Assembly (NCBI RefSeq): GCF_000969835.1 | Contig: NZ_KQ033914.1 | Location: 78,110-142,109 of the forward strand | Source of the DNA: Parabacteroides goldsteinii DSM 19448 = WAL 12034 | GTDB taxonomy: Bacteria > Bacteroidota > Bacteroidia > Bacteroidales > Tannerellaceae | Length of the DNA stretch: 64,000 nt | Reading direction: 5' to 3' | Part shown: one piece after another, positions 19,023-28,734 of the stretch | Layout of the letters: each line of letters begins with the position of its first letter | How positions within the stretch are numbered: the first letter of the stretch is position 1 | The notes under the pieces: generated by a model | What the model saw: only the letters and a program-made list of their open reading frames with translations | What the model was told of the DNA's origin: nothing | Database searches by the model: none | Translations under genes and position numbers: made by a program

Positions 19023-20708
19023 TTACCACGTAAACGGATAAGTATAAGTGGATTGATTTCCACAGGCATCTGTTACAACCAGTTTCAGCGTGTGTTTCCC
19101 TCTTGCCAGCCGCTCTTTATCGAAGTGATAGGTAATGACGGACTTACTATTCATTTCGAATAAAACATATTGACCGTCAATTTCACCCCGGTATGTTTGT
19201 ACACCGCTCAGGTTGTCCGACAGCCTGAGTGCGATGGCTTGTTTACTGACCCATGTTGCCGGATTGAGAGGTGTAATGGTCGGCGGGACAAGGTCCTGAC
19301 CGAGCGTGTAGCTTCCCGTTTCTTTTATATCGGCATCGACCCAGCCGTTGCGGTAGACACCTCCGGTCCATGACCGGCGTCCGTTTTGCAGTCGGACAAT
19401 ACCGTATTGCAGTTTGTTATCCAGTGTGTCTGTTTGCAACCGGAGGGATAATTTGGCTGATTTGTGGAAAGCGACCGGTTTGTTGTGTAATATATGTGTG
19501 GCACCCAGCGCAGTACTGTCTTCTTTGACGGAATAGCGGAAATATAAGTCGTCGTAAAGATTTCCTTTCGGGATTGTCAGGCGGATTCCTTTGGCTCCGA
19601 AACGGTTGTCGCTCCACCAATGGAACAATTCGGTGTTTTCCGTGTCGACTTCCGGGATCGGTTGTTCTTTGCCTTCGATTTGGATAGAAAGCTGGGTCGT
19701 GTTGCCGAAAGCGTCTGCCAACTGGTAAGTCAGGTGATAGGTGCGAGGTTCGTCGATAGTCAGGATTCCGCGGTTAAGGCTTTCGATGAAACGAAGCCGG
19801 TTTCCCGGGTCGACAAAACTTTTGATATAGAACGAACGGTGTTCTTTCCATTCTTCAAAATCTGTGAAACTGTTCAGGTAACGGCTCTCATCGAAGGCGA
19901 AACGATCCAGGTTACTATGAAAAATAACCTGGCTGTCTGCCGTCAGTGTGATGTCTTTGATACCATAAATATTGGAGGTATTATCCATGTAATCGTATCC
20001 TTTTACAGCCAGTCCGATTTCTCCCCAGGCTTCAATCTTTCCGTTCAGCGTTTGTTTTCCGTTCTTGGCAGTGACAGGTTTTAGTTCCAGTTTTCGGCGG
20101 CTTCCGTTCACAACGCCCTTTCCTGGCATTGAATAGACCATGATTCCCTGTATCTTGGGAGCCTGCGTATCTTTTATTAAATCTTTGTAGTATTCGATCG
20201 GGTCCATCGGTTCTTCCGTCTCTGTGTCGCGCACTTCGAAATGGAGGTGCGGACCGCCGGAGCTTCCCGTGTTTCCGCTCAGCGCGACGAGTTCGCCTTC
20301 TTTAACAGGTAGTTCATCCGGAGTGAGGCTCAGGTTTACATTGAAGCTTTCCTGTTCGTATTGTTTTTCTTTGAGATAAGCGGTGATCTTTTGGGAGAAT
20401 TTCTGAAGATGGCCGTAAACAGTAGTCGTACCATCCGGATGTGTGATATACAGGCCGTTGCCATATCCCCAGGGACTTACCGAAATGCGTGAGACATAGC
20501 CGTCCTGCACGGAGTGGATCGGTTTTCCTTCGACACCTTGTGTTTTGAAATCTATTCCCGAATGGAAATGATTGCTTCTCAGTTCTCCGAAATTCCCGCT
20601 TAGCAAGACCGGAATATCCATCGGTTTGCGAAGTTGCTGGGCTTCGGCTGTGTTGTTTGTAATTCCGGCAAAGAGGAAAATCCCTGCCAGTATATGATGT
20701 ATCTGCAT
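19023..20708 (-). CDS. Exported M23-family metallopeptidase
   Basis: A 561-residue protein with a signal peptide (MQIHHILAGIFLFAGITNNTAEA). An N-terminal LytM/M23 domain (about residues 35-175) carries HSGIDF, VYGHLQK and GPHLHFEV, supplying the zinc His/Asp/His ligands, so it is probably an active peptidoglycan endopeptidase. The remaining ~380 residues are beta-rich, Ig-like repeats, as in other Bacteroidota M23 proteins. Its -7 box (minus-strand TATCTTTG, 20736-20743) lies inside the end of the upstream gene. Confidence 0.9.
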   Translation of the reverse strand: MQIHHILAGIFLFAGITNNTAEAQQLRKPMDIPVLLSGNFGELRSNHFHSGIDFKTQGVEGKPIHSVQDGYVSRISVSPWGYGNGLYITHPDGTTTVYGHLQKFSQKITAYLKEKQYEQESFNVNLSLTPDELPVKEGELVALSGNTGSSGGPHLHFEVRDTETEEPMDPIEYYKDLIKDTQAPKIQGIMVYSMPGKGVVNGSRRKLELKPVTAKNGKQTLNGKIEAWGEIGLAVKGYDYMDNTSNIYGIKDITLTADSQVIFHSNLDRFAFDESRYLNSFTDFEEWKEHRSFYIKSFVDPGNRLRFIESLNRGILTIDEPRTYHLTYQLADAFGNTTQLSIQIEGKEQPIPEVDTENTELFHWWSDNRFGAKGIRLTIPKGNLYDDLYFRYSVKEDSTALGATHILHNKPVAFHKSAKLSLRLQTDTLDNKLQYGIVRLQNGRRSWTGGVYRNGWVDADIKETGSYTLGQDLVPPTITPLNPATWVSKQAIALRLSDNLSGVQTYRGEIDGQYVLFEMNSKSVITYHFDKERLARGKHTLKLVVTDACGNQSTYTYPFTW

Positions 20709-20720
20709 GTCTGTTTTAAT

Positions 20721-21761
20721 TCAATCTTTGTTAGGCAAAGATAGTAAAAAGTCGGTAATGAGAGGTAGATGATCGCTGTAACCACCCTCATATTTAAAAC
20801 CATAATAGGTGCGGAAAGGTCGTTTGCCGTGCCAGGTCTTATCATTAGTGAGCAGGAAGGGGGGCATGAATATTCGATTGCTTCCGGGAACAACATGCAT
20901 GGGAGAGTTTTTATCGATCAGATTGCCGGATACGATGATATGATCCAGCTGATTCCATTCTCCCTGATACTTGTGGGTTCCGGGGTTGTTCAGGACATGG
21001 GGATCGGCAAAAAGGTTGTAGAGCTTGCCGGATACCGGATTTCCGGAGGTTTTTCCGGCAGACAGTATTTGTGTGATACTGGCGTTTTCCGGTGTGTCGT
21101 TAAAATCTCCCATGATCAGCAGCTGAGGCGTTTTCCGGATTTGCAGCAAGGAATCACACAGATGCCTTAATGTACGGGCAGCATCGAAGCGGTCGGCTTC
21201 GCTTTCCTTTTCACCTCCGTAGCGCGAAGGAAGATGACAGACGAATACATCTAATGTATCGGAGGTTATTACTTTTCCCCATACATGGAGAATGTTACGT
21301 GTCTGTTTATGTGTTTTATGGGTGAAGAGTACCGGGTGTTCTTTATGGCCGATGTATCCGAATTGAGTTCGTTGATAAAGAAGGGCGGAATTTATTCCCC
21401 TTGTATCTGAACCGTGTGTCATGCAGTACCGGTATTGTTGTTGTTTCAAAGGTGTCCGGTTCAGCAAATGGATCAGGACGGAATCGTTTTCCACTTCACA
21501 GAGGCCGATTAGGGCGGGAGTATCCCATTCACCTGCGGCGCTGATTACTTTGGCTATTTGCTGAAGTTTATGGTAATATCGTCCGCGTGTCCAGTGATGA
21601 TTACCCGATGGGAGGAAGTCATTATCGTTCTTGTCCGGATTGTCTTCGGTGTCGAACAGGTTCTCTACATTGTAACTCATAACCCTGAATCCGGGCTGGG
21701 CGTTTACCGGATGGGAGAGAAAGGCGAGAACGCAAATTAATATAGTTAAGGTCCTGGTCAT
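20721..21761 (-). CDS. Exported endonuclease/exonuclease/phosphatase-fold protein
   Basis: A 346-residue protein with a signal peptide (ending near HPVNAQ). It has the EEP-fold motifs VMSYNVENLFDTEDNPD, LIGLCEVEND (metal-binding Glu), IMGDFNDTPEN and YSDHLPLITDF (catalytic His). Substrate, nucleic acid or phosphoester, cannot be told. Sits 12 bp upstream of the M23 peptidase and 12 bp downstream of a lipoprotein gene, so the three probably form one unit. Confidence 0.88.
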   Translation of the reverse strand: MTRTLTILICVLAFLSHPVNAQPGFRVMSYNVENLFDTEDNPDKNDNDFLPSGNHHWTRGRYYHKLQQIAKVISAAGEWDTPALIGLCEVENDSVLIHLLNRTPLKQQQYRYCMTHGSDTRGINSALLYQRTQFGYIGHKEHPVLFTHKTHKQTRNILHVWGKVITSDTLDVFVCHLPSRYGGEKESEADRFDAARTLRHLCDSLLQIRKTPQLLIMGDFNDTPENASITQILSAGKTSGNPVSGKLYNLFADPHVLNNPGTHKYQGEWNQLDHIIVSGNLIDKNSPMHVVPGSNRIFMPPFLLTNDKTWHGKRPFRTYYGFKYEGGYSDHLPLITDFLLSLPNKD

Positions 21762-21773
21762 ATTTAATTGTTT

Positions 21774-23288
21774 TTATTCTTCTTCTTTAGGAACAAATTC
21801 ATAAGCGCCTATATCCGGCCCGTTGTTTGTCAGTCGGTTTACGCCGTTACGATCGACCGGATATTTCTGGGAAACAAACAAATCGGCTTTGCCTACGCCG
21901 GGAGTTGTTTCTTTATCCGGACGGAAATCATACATATATTTATTCTTTTCTCCGCCGGTCATCCGGTACTCCATTTTACTCTCGTCTTTTCCTTTAATAA
22001 AAATGACATCGGTAAAGTTTTCACTACTGGTTTGATCCATCATTACGACGCAGTGATCGAAATGATATTTTAAATCGTTGTTTCTTAGGAGCATGGACTT
22101 GGTCCCAATATCGATTTTTATTTCTTTACCGGCACCTAGACTACCATCGATTATACAATTGTCGAAATTGGCTTGTAATAAATCATATGGCATGATCGCT
22201 TTATTTGAATTTGAATAATTGTCAAATAGTTGTAAGGTATGACTGGCTTCACCTTCTTTAGATTCCGAATGCCGGCTTTTGGCAGAGATGTAGTTTGCAA
22301 GTGTACAATGTGTAAAGCTATATTTGCCTCCATTTAATACAACAACGTCTACCGTAGCATTTGTGAACTCGCTGTTAGCGGCTTCCAGATTGCAGTTGGT
22401 TGCAGTCAATACATTCCCATCCATATTGGTGATCTGCGAATTGTTAATCTTCAATTTGGATTTTTCCGGATCAGAAGCCTTGCAGGTTATGCCGTTGTTT
22501 CCGTTTCTTACTATTACATTATTAAATATGTTGTCAAAACTTTCATTGTTGAATACAATTCCTTCCCATTGTCCCGGTGTGCGGTCGTAGGGTAGTATGT
22601 CGAGTATGAAATCGAGACGGTCACCGCGGAAGACTATCGGTTTATCCATGGTTCCGTTCGCAATGATCGTTCCGTCAACGATGATCTTTGCTTTGTCGTG
22701 CATATAGAAAGTGGTGCCTTCTTCGATATTAACTGTTACACCTTTGTCTATCATCAGGCTGTCATATATCAGATAAGGACGTTCGGCTGTCAGCTTGGTG
22801 TCTTCACTCAATGTCTGTCCGCCTTTTATCAGCTTGACATCCTGTCCGCATGCCTCCAGTAAAACTGTTTGTTTCACGCTGTTGTAGGTGAACACTATTG
22901 AATCCTGGATTAATAACGGTTGGTCTTTTCCATTCGGATTGACAGTGACTTCCACAAATATATACATGCTGTCTTTGGCTGCAATTCTGACATTGTCGAA
23001 GTTGTCACCTTTTCGTCCGTCCACGTTGATACGGAATCCGCTGGTAGCAGGCGAGGCTTGTATGATTCTCTCTATATTCAGCGGCTCACTGTTTTTGTTG
23101 TAAACCATGAATTGCTTTGTGGCTGAACCTATCGTGGTAAAGACGGTATCGAATGATAAGGTATCTGTCGAGAAACTCAACCGGTGATTCGGATTGGTCG
23201 AATAATTTTCGTCCAGCCCGTCGCATCCAGCCAACAGGTTGAGTAAAAGTGTACATATTATAAGCAACGGCGCTGTAATTCTTTTCAT
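21774..23288 (-). CDS. Lipoprotein with right-handed parallel beta-helix
   Basis: A 504-residue protein with a lipobox (LLNLLAGC) at the end of a signal peptide, so probably lipid-anchored in the outer envelope. After a beta-sandwich N-terminal part (about 40-150), Asn-rich repeats (NVIVRNGNNGITC, NNSQITNMDGNVLTATN) suggest a right-handed beta-helix, as in pectate-lyase-like folds. The C-terminus ends GPDIGAYEF, a motif common at the end of Bacteroidota beta-helix proteins. Function unknown. Confidence 0.82.
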   Translation of the reverse strand: MKRITAPLLIICTLLLNLLAGCDGLDENYSTNPNHRLSFSTDTLSFDTVFTTIGSATKQFMVYNKNSEPLNIERIIQASPATSGFRINVDGRKGDNFDNVRIAAKDSMYIFVEVTVNPNGKDQPLLIQDSIVFTYNSVKQTVLLEACGQDVKLIKGGQTLSEDTKLTAERPYLIYDSLMIDKGVTVNIEEGTTFYMHDKAKIIVDGTIIANGTMDKPIVFRGDRLDFILDILPYDRTPGQWEGIVFNNESFDNIFNNVIVRNGNNGITCKASDPEKSKLKINNSQITNMDGNVLTATNCNLEAANSEFTNATVDVVVLNGGKYSFTHCTLANYISAKSRHSESKEGEASHTLQLFDNYSNSNKAIMPYDLLQANFDNCIIDGSLGAGKEIKIDIGTKSMLLRNNDLKYHFDHCVVMMDQTSSENFTDVIFIKGKDESKMEYRMTGGEKNKYMYDFRPDKETTPGVGKADLFVSQKYPVDRNGVNRLTNNGPDIGAYEFVPKEEE

Positions 23289-23378
23289 TTTCTCTAAATG
23301 TTAAAATGTATGCCTTTGTGTTCTTGTTTCTTTATAAACAAACGATTTATAAAGAATGTTTTCAGGCATTAACATAAA

Positions 23379-23417
23379 AAAAGAGGAAAAACACGATTAA
23401 AGTGTTAATCCTCTTCT
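23379..23417 (-). terminator. Terminator after pepD
   Basis: AAGAGGA..ACAC pairs with GTGT..TCCTCTT (23381-23415), with a run of T on the minus strand just beyond. It lies 22 bp after the pepD stop. Confidence 0.75.
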
Positions 23418-23438
23418 TATAACGCAGAATATTTAATT

Positions 23439-24911
23439 TTATTTTGCCGGTACGCTTTTTAATAATTCTAAAAGATGAGCCCACCACAAACCGACGGTCT
23501 TAATTTCGATCCGTTCGTTCGGAGAGTGAACATCTCTTAAAGTCGGTCCGAAAGAAATCATATCCAGATTAGGATATTTTTCGAGGAACAGTCCGCATTC
23601 CAGTCCGGCATGGATAGCCATGATCTTGGCGTCCTTATTGAATAAACGTTTATATGTATCCTGTGCGACTTTCAAGATTTTGGAATCCGGATTAGGAGCC
23701 CATCCCGGATAACCGTCACCGTGGGTAACAATCGCTCCGGCCAGTTTAAATACGGAGGCTACCTGGTTGGCAATCATGTTTTTGCATGATTCGATGGAGC
23801 TACGCTGGCTGGTTCCGACAGTGATTATCAATTGTTCTGTTTCGGCTTCATGTCTCATTTTTACGGAAGCCAGGTTGGTAGAAGTTTCAACCAATCCCTC
23901 GATGTCATGGCTCATACCGATAACGCCATGAGGACAAGCATGCAAAGCCCAGATAACCTTTTCCATATCGAAATTAGACAGGCATAATTCCGGACGGTCG
24001 GTCGATTCCATGGTGATCTGTACGTTAGGATCGATATGTTTCAGTTCGTTTTCGATATCCGCCGTATAGTTATTGAGCAGTACACGAACCTGTTCTTTAT
24101 CTTCCGAATAAAGTCCGATGACTGCATGCGCTTCACGGGCTATCGCATTGCGCAGATTACCCCCTTCAATCGAACACAAAGTGAAGTCTGCTTCATTGTT
24201 CAATAAATACAGGAAACGAACCAGGATTTTATTGGCATTACCCAGTCCCTTGTGTATTTCACCACCGGAATGTCCGCCGTTCAATCCTTTTACATCAATT
24301 TTGAAATATAACATATTGGGGTTGGTCGGGCGTTGTTCGCAATGGAACACGGCCTGTGTATCTTTTCCTCCGGCGCAGCCCATAAAGATTTCGCCTTCGT
24401 CTTCGCTGTCGAGGTTCAACAGGATATCTCCGGTCATGAAACCTTTTTCAAGAGCTTTAGCTCCGGTCAGGCCAGTTTCTTCGTCAACAGTGAACAGACA
24501 TTCGATCGGTCCGTGTTCGATATCGTCGGAAGCCAGGATAGCCAGTTCGGCGGCAACACCGATACCATTGTCGGCTCCCAGCGTTGTTCCGTTGGCACGC
24601 AGCCAGTCTCCGTCTACAATTGTTTCGATCGGGTCGTTGTCGAAATCATGAACGGTTCCGTTGTTTTTCTCGCAAACCATATCCATGTGCGACTGAAGGA
24701 TAACAACCGGCAGCTTTTCATATCCGGGTGTTGCAGGCTTCGACATCAGGATGTTTCCGGCTGCATCTTTCTTTATGGCGATTTTATACTCTTTTGCGAA
24801 CGATTCCAGATACTGGATCATTTTGCCTTCCTTCTTTGAAGGACGGGGCACTTGTGTTACCTGGTGGAAAAACTTCCAGACGATTTCAGGCTTTAAGTCA
24901 GTAATCTTCAT
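23439..24911 (-). CDS. pepD: Aminoacyl-histidine dipeptidase (PepD, M20 family)
   Basis: A 490-residue cytosolic zinc dipeptidase that splits Xaa-His dipeptides. Metal and catalytic motifs are LQSHMDMV, GADNGIGVAAELAIL and FTVDEETGLTGAKAL, and GLNGGHSGGEIHKG marks the dimerisation (lid) domain. HAGLECGLF near the C-terminus supplies the last metal-binding region. Full length for the family; single gene with a terminator downstream. Confidence 0.95.
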   Translation of the reverse strand: MKITDLKPEIVWKFFHQVTQVPRPSKKEGKMIQYLESFAKEYKIAIKKDAAGNILMSKPATPGYEKLPVVILQSHMDMVCEKNNGTVHDFDNDPIETIVDGDWLRANGTTLGADNGIGVAAELAILASDDIEHGPIECLFTVDEETGLTGAKALEKGFMTGDILLNLDSEDEGEIFMGCAGGKDTQAVFHCEQRPTNPNMLYFKIDVKGLNGGHSGGEIHKGLGNANKILVRFLYLLNNEADFTLCSIEGGNLRNAIAREAHAVIGLYSEDKEQVRVLLNNYTADIENELKHIDPNVQITMESTDRPELCLSNFDMEKVIWALHACPHGVIGMSHDIEGLVETSTNLASVKMRHEAETEQLIITVGTSQRSSIESCKNMIANQVASVFKLAGAIVTHGDGYPGWAPNPDSKILKVAQDTYKRLFNKDAKIMAIHAGLECGLFLEKYPNLDMISFGPTLRDVHSPNERIEIKTVGLWWAHLLELLKSVPAK

Positions 24912-25030
24912 AATGTTACAATATATTATAGTTGTTACTATATAGTTAATAATGCAATCATTTCAGGAGTTATGTATGAAAAAAAGTAGAATTAAATACC
25001 AAAAAGATACTTTATAATCACTTAAACTCT

Positions 25031-25038
25031 TATATTTG
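25031..25038 (+). promoter_or_regulatory. Promoter -7 box for the small membrane protein and ompH-like gene
   Basis: TATATTTG, 21 bp before the ATG at 25059. Confidence 0.55.
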
Positions 25039-25058
25039 CGTCCACAAATATAGAGAAA

Positions 25059-25277
25059 ATGCTTACAACGATATTATTAACGGTCATAATTCTTGTTATT
25101 TGTGTTGTGTTACTTGCTGTAAAAGTGATATTCAAGAAGGGGGGAAGGTTCCCGAATACGCATGTCGGAGGTAACAGAGCACTGAGTAAAAAAGGTATCC
25201 ATTGTGCCAAGACGCAAGACCGCGAACAGAAGAAGCAAAAGAATCTATATGATAGAGTAAAAGAAATAGAAGAATAA
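25059..25277 (+). CDS. Small conserved membrane protein
   Basis: 72 residues: one N-terminal membrane helix (about 4-24), then a basic region (KKGGRFPNTHVGGNRALSKKG) and a charged tail with a lone Cys. It has a good promoter and is followed after 23 bp by the OmpH/Skp gene, which suggests an envelope role. I recall similar short proteins in Bacteroidales but know no function. Confidence 0.75.
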   Translation: MLTTILLTVIILVICVVLLAVKVIFKKGGRFPNTHVGGNRALSKKGIHCAKTQDREQKKQKNLYDRVKEIEE

Positions 25278-25300
25278 AATAAGGATTTAATTTACACTTT

Positions 25301-25906
25301 ATGAAGAACATTAACTACGTAATTAATGGTGTGCTCGCGGTGGCTGTCGTGATATTGTTCATAATGCAATTTTCCGACAAGAAAGAATCAACAGTAACAA
25401 AAACATTTGCATCCGGAGAAGGTGATACAACAAACCTGCTTCCTATAGCCTATGTCAATGTAGATTCGCTTTTGCTTAATTATAATTATTTCAAGGATCT
25501 GAATGAACAGCTCCTGAAAAAAGAAGAAAATTCGCGTGCTAATGTAACACAGCAGGCACGTAATTTGCAGAATGAAGTTCAGGAATTCTATCGTAAAGCA
25601 GAAAATAATGCATTCCTAACTCGTGAAAGAGCTCAACAAGAGCAGGAACGTCTGATGAAGAAAGAACAAGAACTGAAAGACTTGGATGCTAAATTGTCAC
25701 AGGATTTGTTAATGGAACGCCAGAAGCTGAACGAACAGCTTCGTGATACAGTAGTTTCAAAATTGAAAGTATATAATAAGGAAAAAGGATATCAGGTAAT
25801 TTTCAGTAACACCGCAGAAGATAATATTTTGTTAGCCGGCGATGCTTACGATATCACAAACGAATTGATCGACTTGTTGAATAAGAGTTATTCCAGCGGA
25901 AAATAA
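25301..25906 (+). CDS. OmpH/Skp-family periplasmic chaperone
   Basis: 201 residues with an N-terminal membrane/signal segment (about 6-24), PIAYVNVDSLLLNYNYFKDL, then a long charged coiled coil (LLKKEENSRANVTQQARNL ... QQEQERLMKKEQELKDL) and a C-terminal EKGYQVIFSNTAEDNILLAG motif. This is the Skp/OmpH layout: a trimeric chaperone for outer-membrane proteins. Confidence 0.88.
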   Translation: MKNINYVINGVLAVAVVILFIMQFSDKKESTVTKTFASGEGDTTNLLPIAYVNVDSLLLNYNYFKDLNEQLLKKEENSRANVTQQARNLQNEVQEFYRKAENNAFLTRERAQQEQERLMKKEQELKDLDAKLSQDLLMERQKLNEQLRDTVVSKLKVYNKEKGYQVIFSNTAEDNILLAGDAYDITNELIDLLNKSYSSGK

Positions 25907-25925
25907 GTAGTATCAAAAACGATAT

Positions 25926-25964
25926 ACAAAAAGCTGTTGCATTAAATGTAACAGCTTTTTTTGT
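25926..25964 (+). terminator. Terminator after the ompH-like gene
   Basis: AAAAAGCTGTT pairs with AACAGCTTTTT across an 11-base loop, followed by more T. Confidence 0.85.
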
Positions 25965-26002
25965 ATCATACCGTTTTATTTATTGTTATGCAGAGAGTAA
26001 AC

Positions 26003-26076
26003 CCCATTACAATGGGAGTATTTCCCCATATAGAAGGGGAAAATTCCCCACATAATAAAATAGGGTGGGGAAATTT
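26003..26076. repeat. Three consecutive short hairpins with TTCCCC/GGGGAA arms
   Basis: CCCATT/AATGGG (26003-26016), TTTCCCC/GGGGAAA (26021-26043) and AATTCCCCAC/GTGGGGAAATT (about 26042-26075) follow one another in the gap between two converging genes. They may serve as terminators for the minus-strand unit or be a repeat cluster. Confidence 0.5.
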
Positions 26077-26083
26077 GATAGGA

Positions 26084-26413
26084 TTATTTTTGTTGCTTTC
26101 CGGAAACGAATGATGAGTAGAGCAATAGTACGGCTGCAATTGTCAGGCAGATAATCCACTCTTTCATATCTTTGAACATCAATCCGGAGGCACAGATCAT
26201 CAGGACAGAGGCTATTATGTTAAAACGGTGCAACCTGCGTTCGCGAAACTCCATATCTTTAGTAGGGAGCGTCAGGAAGCATACAGCCATACCGGCGGCT
26301 CCGACGGCAAACAGGTAAGGTGCCAGGAACCATTTGGTAAGGAAAAGGACTGCCCCGGCCAGTATCAGTAAACCGGCCATATTGAAAATGATTGTTCTTG
26401 CTTTTTGATTCAT
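26084..26413 (-). CDS. Small membrane protein
   Basis: 109 residues with four hydrophobic segments (about 12-30, 34-50, 64-80 and 86-104) separated by short basic loops. No recognisable family. Its start codon shares a base with the stop of the DivIC/FtsB-like gene, so the two are translationally coupled. Confidence 0.7.
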   Translation of the reverse strand: MNQKARTIIFNMAGLLILAGAVLFLTKWFLAPYLFAVGAAGMAVCFLTLPTKDMEFRERRLHRFNIIASVLMICASGLMFKDMKEWIICLTIAAVLLLYSSFVSGKQQK

Positions 26414-26718
26414 TATTTCTTTTTGATGATATAGACGTCTTCGTTCGGCTTCTTCATGAAATATTCTTCACGGGCGAAGCGTTCCAGACCTTCTTTGTCG
26501 GTACGAAGATCGTTCAGTTTCTTACTGTTTATCTCGATCTCTTTCTGATAATGTTTGATCTCTCTTTCCAGGCTGCGGATCTTTTCGTCGTATGTATACC
26601 GCTTATACAAATTGCTGTCGCCCACTGTAAAAGTGAGGATCAAAAATCCAATGATAACCAACCAGTAGGCATTTATCCTGGATAGATACTTGTTGTAAAA
26701 GTCTTTTATGCGTGACAT
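26413..26718 (-). CDS. Septum formation initiator (FtsB/DivIC-like)
   Basis: About 101 residues: a short cytoplasmic N-terminus, one membrane helix (AYWLVIIGFLILTFTVG), then a coiled coil (YDEKIRSLEREIKHYQKEIEINSKKLNDL) and FAREEYFMKKPNEDVYIIKK, the conserved end of the FtsB/DivIC family. It links FtsL and the divisome. I use ATG 26718; the longer frame runs back through the divergent promoter. Confidence 0.88.
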   Translation of the reverse strand: MSRIKDFYNKYLSRINAYWLVIIGFLILTFTVGDSNLYKRYTYDEKIRSLEREIKHYQKEIEINSKKLNDLRTDKEGLERFAREEYFMKKPNEDVYIIKKK

Positions 26719-26733
26719 GGAACTTCGTTTTTG

Positions 26734-26765
26734 CAAAGGTAAATGAATTATTTTGTATATCTTTG
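26734..26765. promoter_or_regulatory. Divergent promoters for the DivIC-like gene and dnaX
   Basis: Minus-strand TACCTTTG (26741-26734) and plus-strand TATCTTTG (26758-26765), placed 16 and 24 bp from the two start codons (26718 and 26789). Confidence 0.6.
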
Positions 26766-26788
26766 TGTTGTTAATAAAAAAGCAAAGA

Positions 26789-28618
26789 ATGGACAATTAT
26801 ATTGTATCGGCAAGAAAATATCGCCCGTCTACCTTCCGTAGTGTTGTAGGGCAGAAGTCTCTTACCACTACACTAAAAAATGCAATACAAAGTAACAAAC
26901 TTGCACATGCCTACCTTTTCTGCGGACCGCGTGGTGTCGGGAAGACTTCGTGTGCACGAATCTTTGCGAAGACAATAAACTGCCTGAACCCGGCAGCAGA
27001 CGGCGAGGCTTGCAACGAATGTGAATCATGCCAGGCTTTCAATGAACAGCGTTCCTATAATATTCATGAACTGGATGCTGCCTCCAACAACTCGGTCGAC
27101 GATATCCGTTCGTTGATCGACCAGGTGCGTATCCCGCCTGCAATCGGAAAATATAAGGTCTTCATCATCGATGAGGTTCATATGCTGAGTTCGGCTGCAT
27201 TCAACGCTTTCCTAAAAACGTTGGAGGAGCCACCGCATCATGCTCTGTTTATTTTAGCGACAACCGAGAAGCATAAAGTACTTCCGACTATTCTGTCGCG
27301 TTGTCAGATATATGATTTCTCCCGCATCTCGATTGCCGATATGGTGGAACATCTGGAATATGTTGCCTCTCAAGAAAATGTGACTGCTGAGCCGGAAGCT
27401 TTGAACGTAATTGCCCAGAAAGCTGATGGCGGTATGCGTGATGCCCTGTCTATTTTCGACCAGGTAGTTAGTTTTACCAATGGCAATATTACTTATCAGG
27501 CTGTCATCGACAATCTGAATGTACTCGATTACGAATATTATTTCCGTCTTACGGATGCAATCCTGGCAGGAAATGTACGTTCGTCTATCCTGATCCTGAA
27601 TGAAATATTGAGCAAAGGATTTGACGGGCAGAATATCATTACCGGGTTGGCCGCCCATTTCCGTGATTTGCTGGTTTGTAAGGATGAGGCAACTCTGATC
27701 TTGTTTGAAGTCGGAGCCTCGATCCGCGAAAGATATAAAGAGATGGCAAAACGCTGTCCGGATCAGTTGCTTTTTAAGGCGATCGAACTGGCCAATACCT
27801 GTGATCTGAATTATCGTGCCAGCCGTAACAAGCGCCTGCTGTTGGAACTGACGCTTATCCAGCTTTGCCAGTTGAGTAATGCAGGGCAGGCAGCCGACGA
27901 TAAAAAAAAAGGAGTAATTGAACCTATCGCATCCGGTGCTCCTGGACAGCCTGTTTCTCAGGGTACACAGGCTTCACCACAGGGGCAACCTGTCCGTCAG
28001 CCTGTTCAATCATCCGGTTATCCCGGTTCACCGGCTTCACAGCAACCGGCTGATATGGGTAATAACAATGGTCGTGTAGTAACTTCGAATATGCCTTCTT
28101 CGGCAACAGTTATTCCGCAGCCTCCTGCTGCAACTCCTCCTAAACGTCCTTCCCGTCCGCAACATTTGGGTACGTCGCTGAAAGAAATCGGTGTGGAAAA
28201 ACCGAAGAACCAGATGGGGCAACAGGAAAACCGGACAGTTCAGGAGATGGTCAACCAGTTCACGGAAGAAGACCTGGTACGTTGTTGGGATGCTTATGCG
28301 GCAAGCGGAATTATCGATAAGAAAGTTTATCTGAAGAATACGATGATCAACTGCAAGCCTGTTTTGCAGGAAAACTATTTCTTTGAAGTAGGTGTACATA
28401 ATCCCGGTCAGCAGGATGAACTGAGTAATGGTTGTGTGGATTTATTGAATTATTTGCGTGCACAACTCAGAAATACGCGTATCCAGATGCGTGTCCGGAT
28501 TATCGAAACGAACGAAAAGCATTTAGCCTATACGGCAACCGAGAAGTTCGAACATTTATTGACCGTAAATCCCGTCCTGGGAAAACTGAAAGACGAGTTC
28601 AATCTGACACTGGATTAA
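26789..28618 (+). CDS. dnaX: DNA polymerase III subunit gamma/tau
   Basis: The clamp-loader ATPase of the replisome, about 609 residues. It has Walker A GPRGVGKTSCARIFAKTINC, a zinc-binding cysteine set (CNECESC), Walker B IIDEVHMLS, sensor ATTEKHKVLPTILSRCQ, then a domain III collar. A Pro/Gln/Gly-rich linker (about residues 380-450) leads to a C-terminal domain. I see no need for frameshifting to make gamma. Start set at MDNYIVSARKY (26789), 24 bp after a -7 box. Confidence 0.96.
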   Translation: MDNYIVSARKYRPSTFRSVVGQKSLTTTLKNAIQSNKLAHAYLFCGPRGVGKTSCARIFAKTINCLNPAADGEACNECESCQAFNEQRSYNIHELDAASNNSVDDIRSLIDQVRIPPAIGKYKVFIIDEVHMLSSAAFNAFLKTLEEPPHHALFILATTEKHKVLPTILSRCQIYDFSRISIADMVEHLEYVASQENVTAEPEALNVIAQKADGGMRDALSIFDQVVSFTNGNITYQAVIDNLNVLDYEYYFRLTDAILAGNVRSSILILNEILSKGFDGQNIITGLAAHFRDLLVCKDEATLILFEVGASIRERYKEMAKRCPDQLLFKAIELANTCDLNYRASRNKRLLLELTLIQLCQLSNAGQAADDKKKGVIEPIASGAPGQPVSQGTQASPQGQPVRQPVQSSGYPGSPASQQPADMGNNNGRVVTSNMPSSATVIPQPPAATPPKRPSRPQHLGTSLKEIGVEKPKNQMGQQENRTVQEMVNQFTEEDLVRCWDAYAASGIIDKKVYLKNTMINCKPVLQENYFFEVGVHNPGQQDELSNGCVDLLNYLRAQLRNTRIQMRVRIIETNEKHLAYTATEKFEHLLTVNPVLGKLKDEFNLTLD

Positions 28619-28685
28619 TTCTTTCAACGGATGAAACAAGGGCGGTTTTCTGTTTAGACAAATATTATAACGTTTTTGATCAGCC

Positions 28686-28720
28686 TTTATCCGCTAAATA
28701 TTTGTATTTTAGCGGATAAA
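28686..28720. terminator. Terminator hairpin after dnaX
   Basis: TTTATCCGCTAAATA pairs with TATTTTAGCGGATAAA (one bulged T) over a 4-base loop. It is nearly symmetrical and so may act both ways. Confidence 0.7.
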
Positions 28721-28734
28721 TAAAAAATGTTGAT

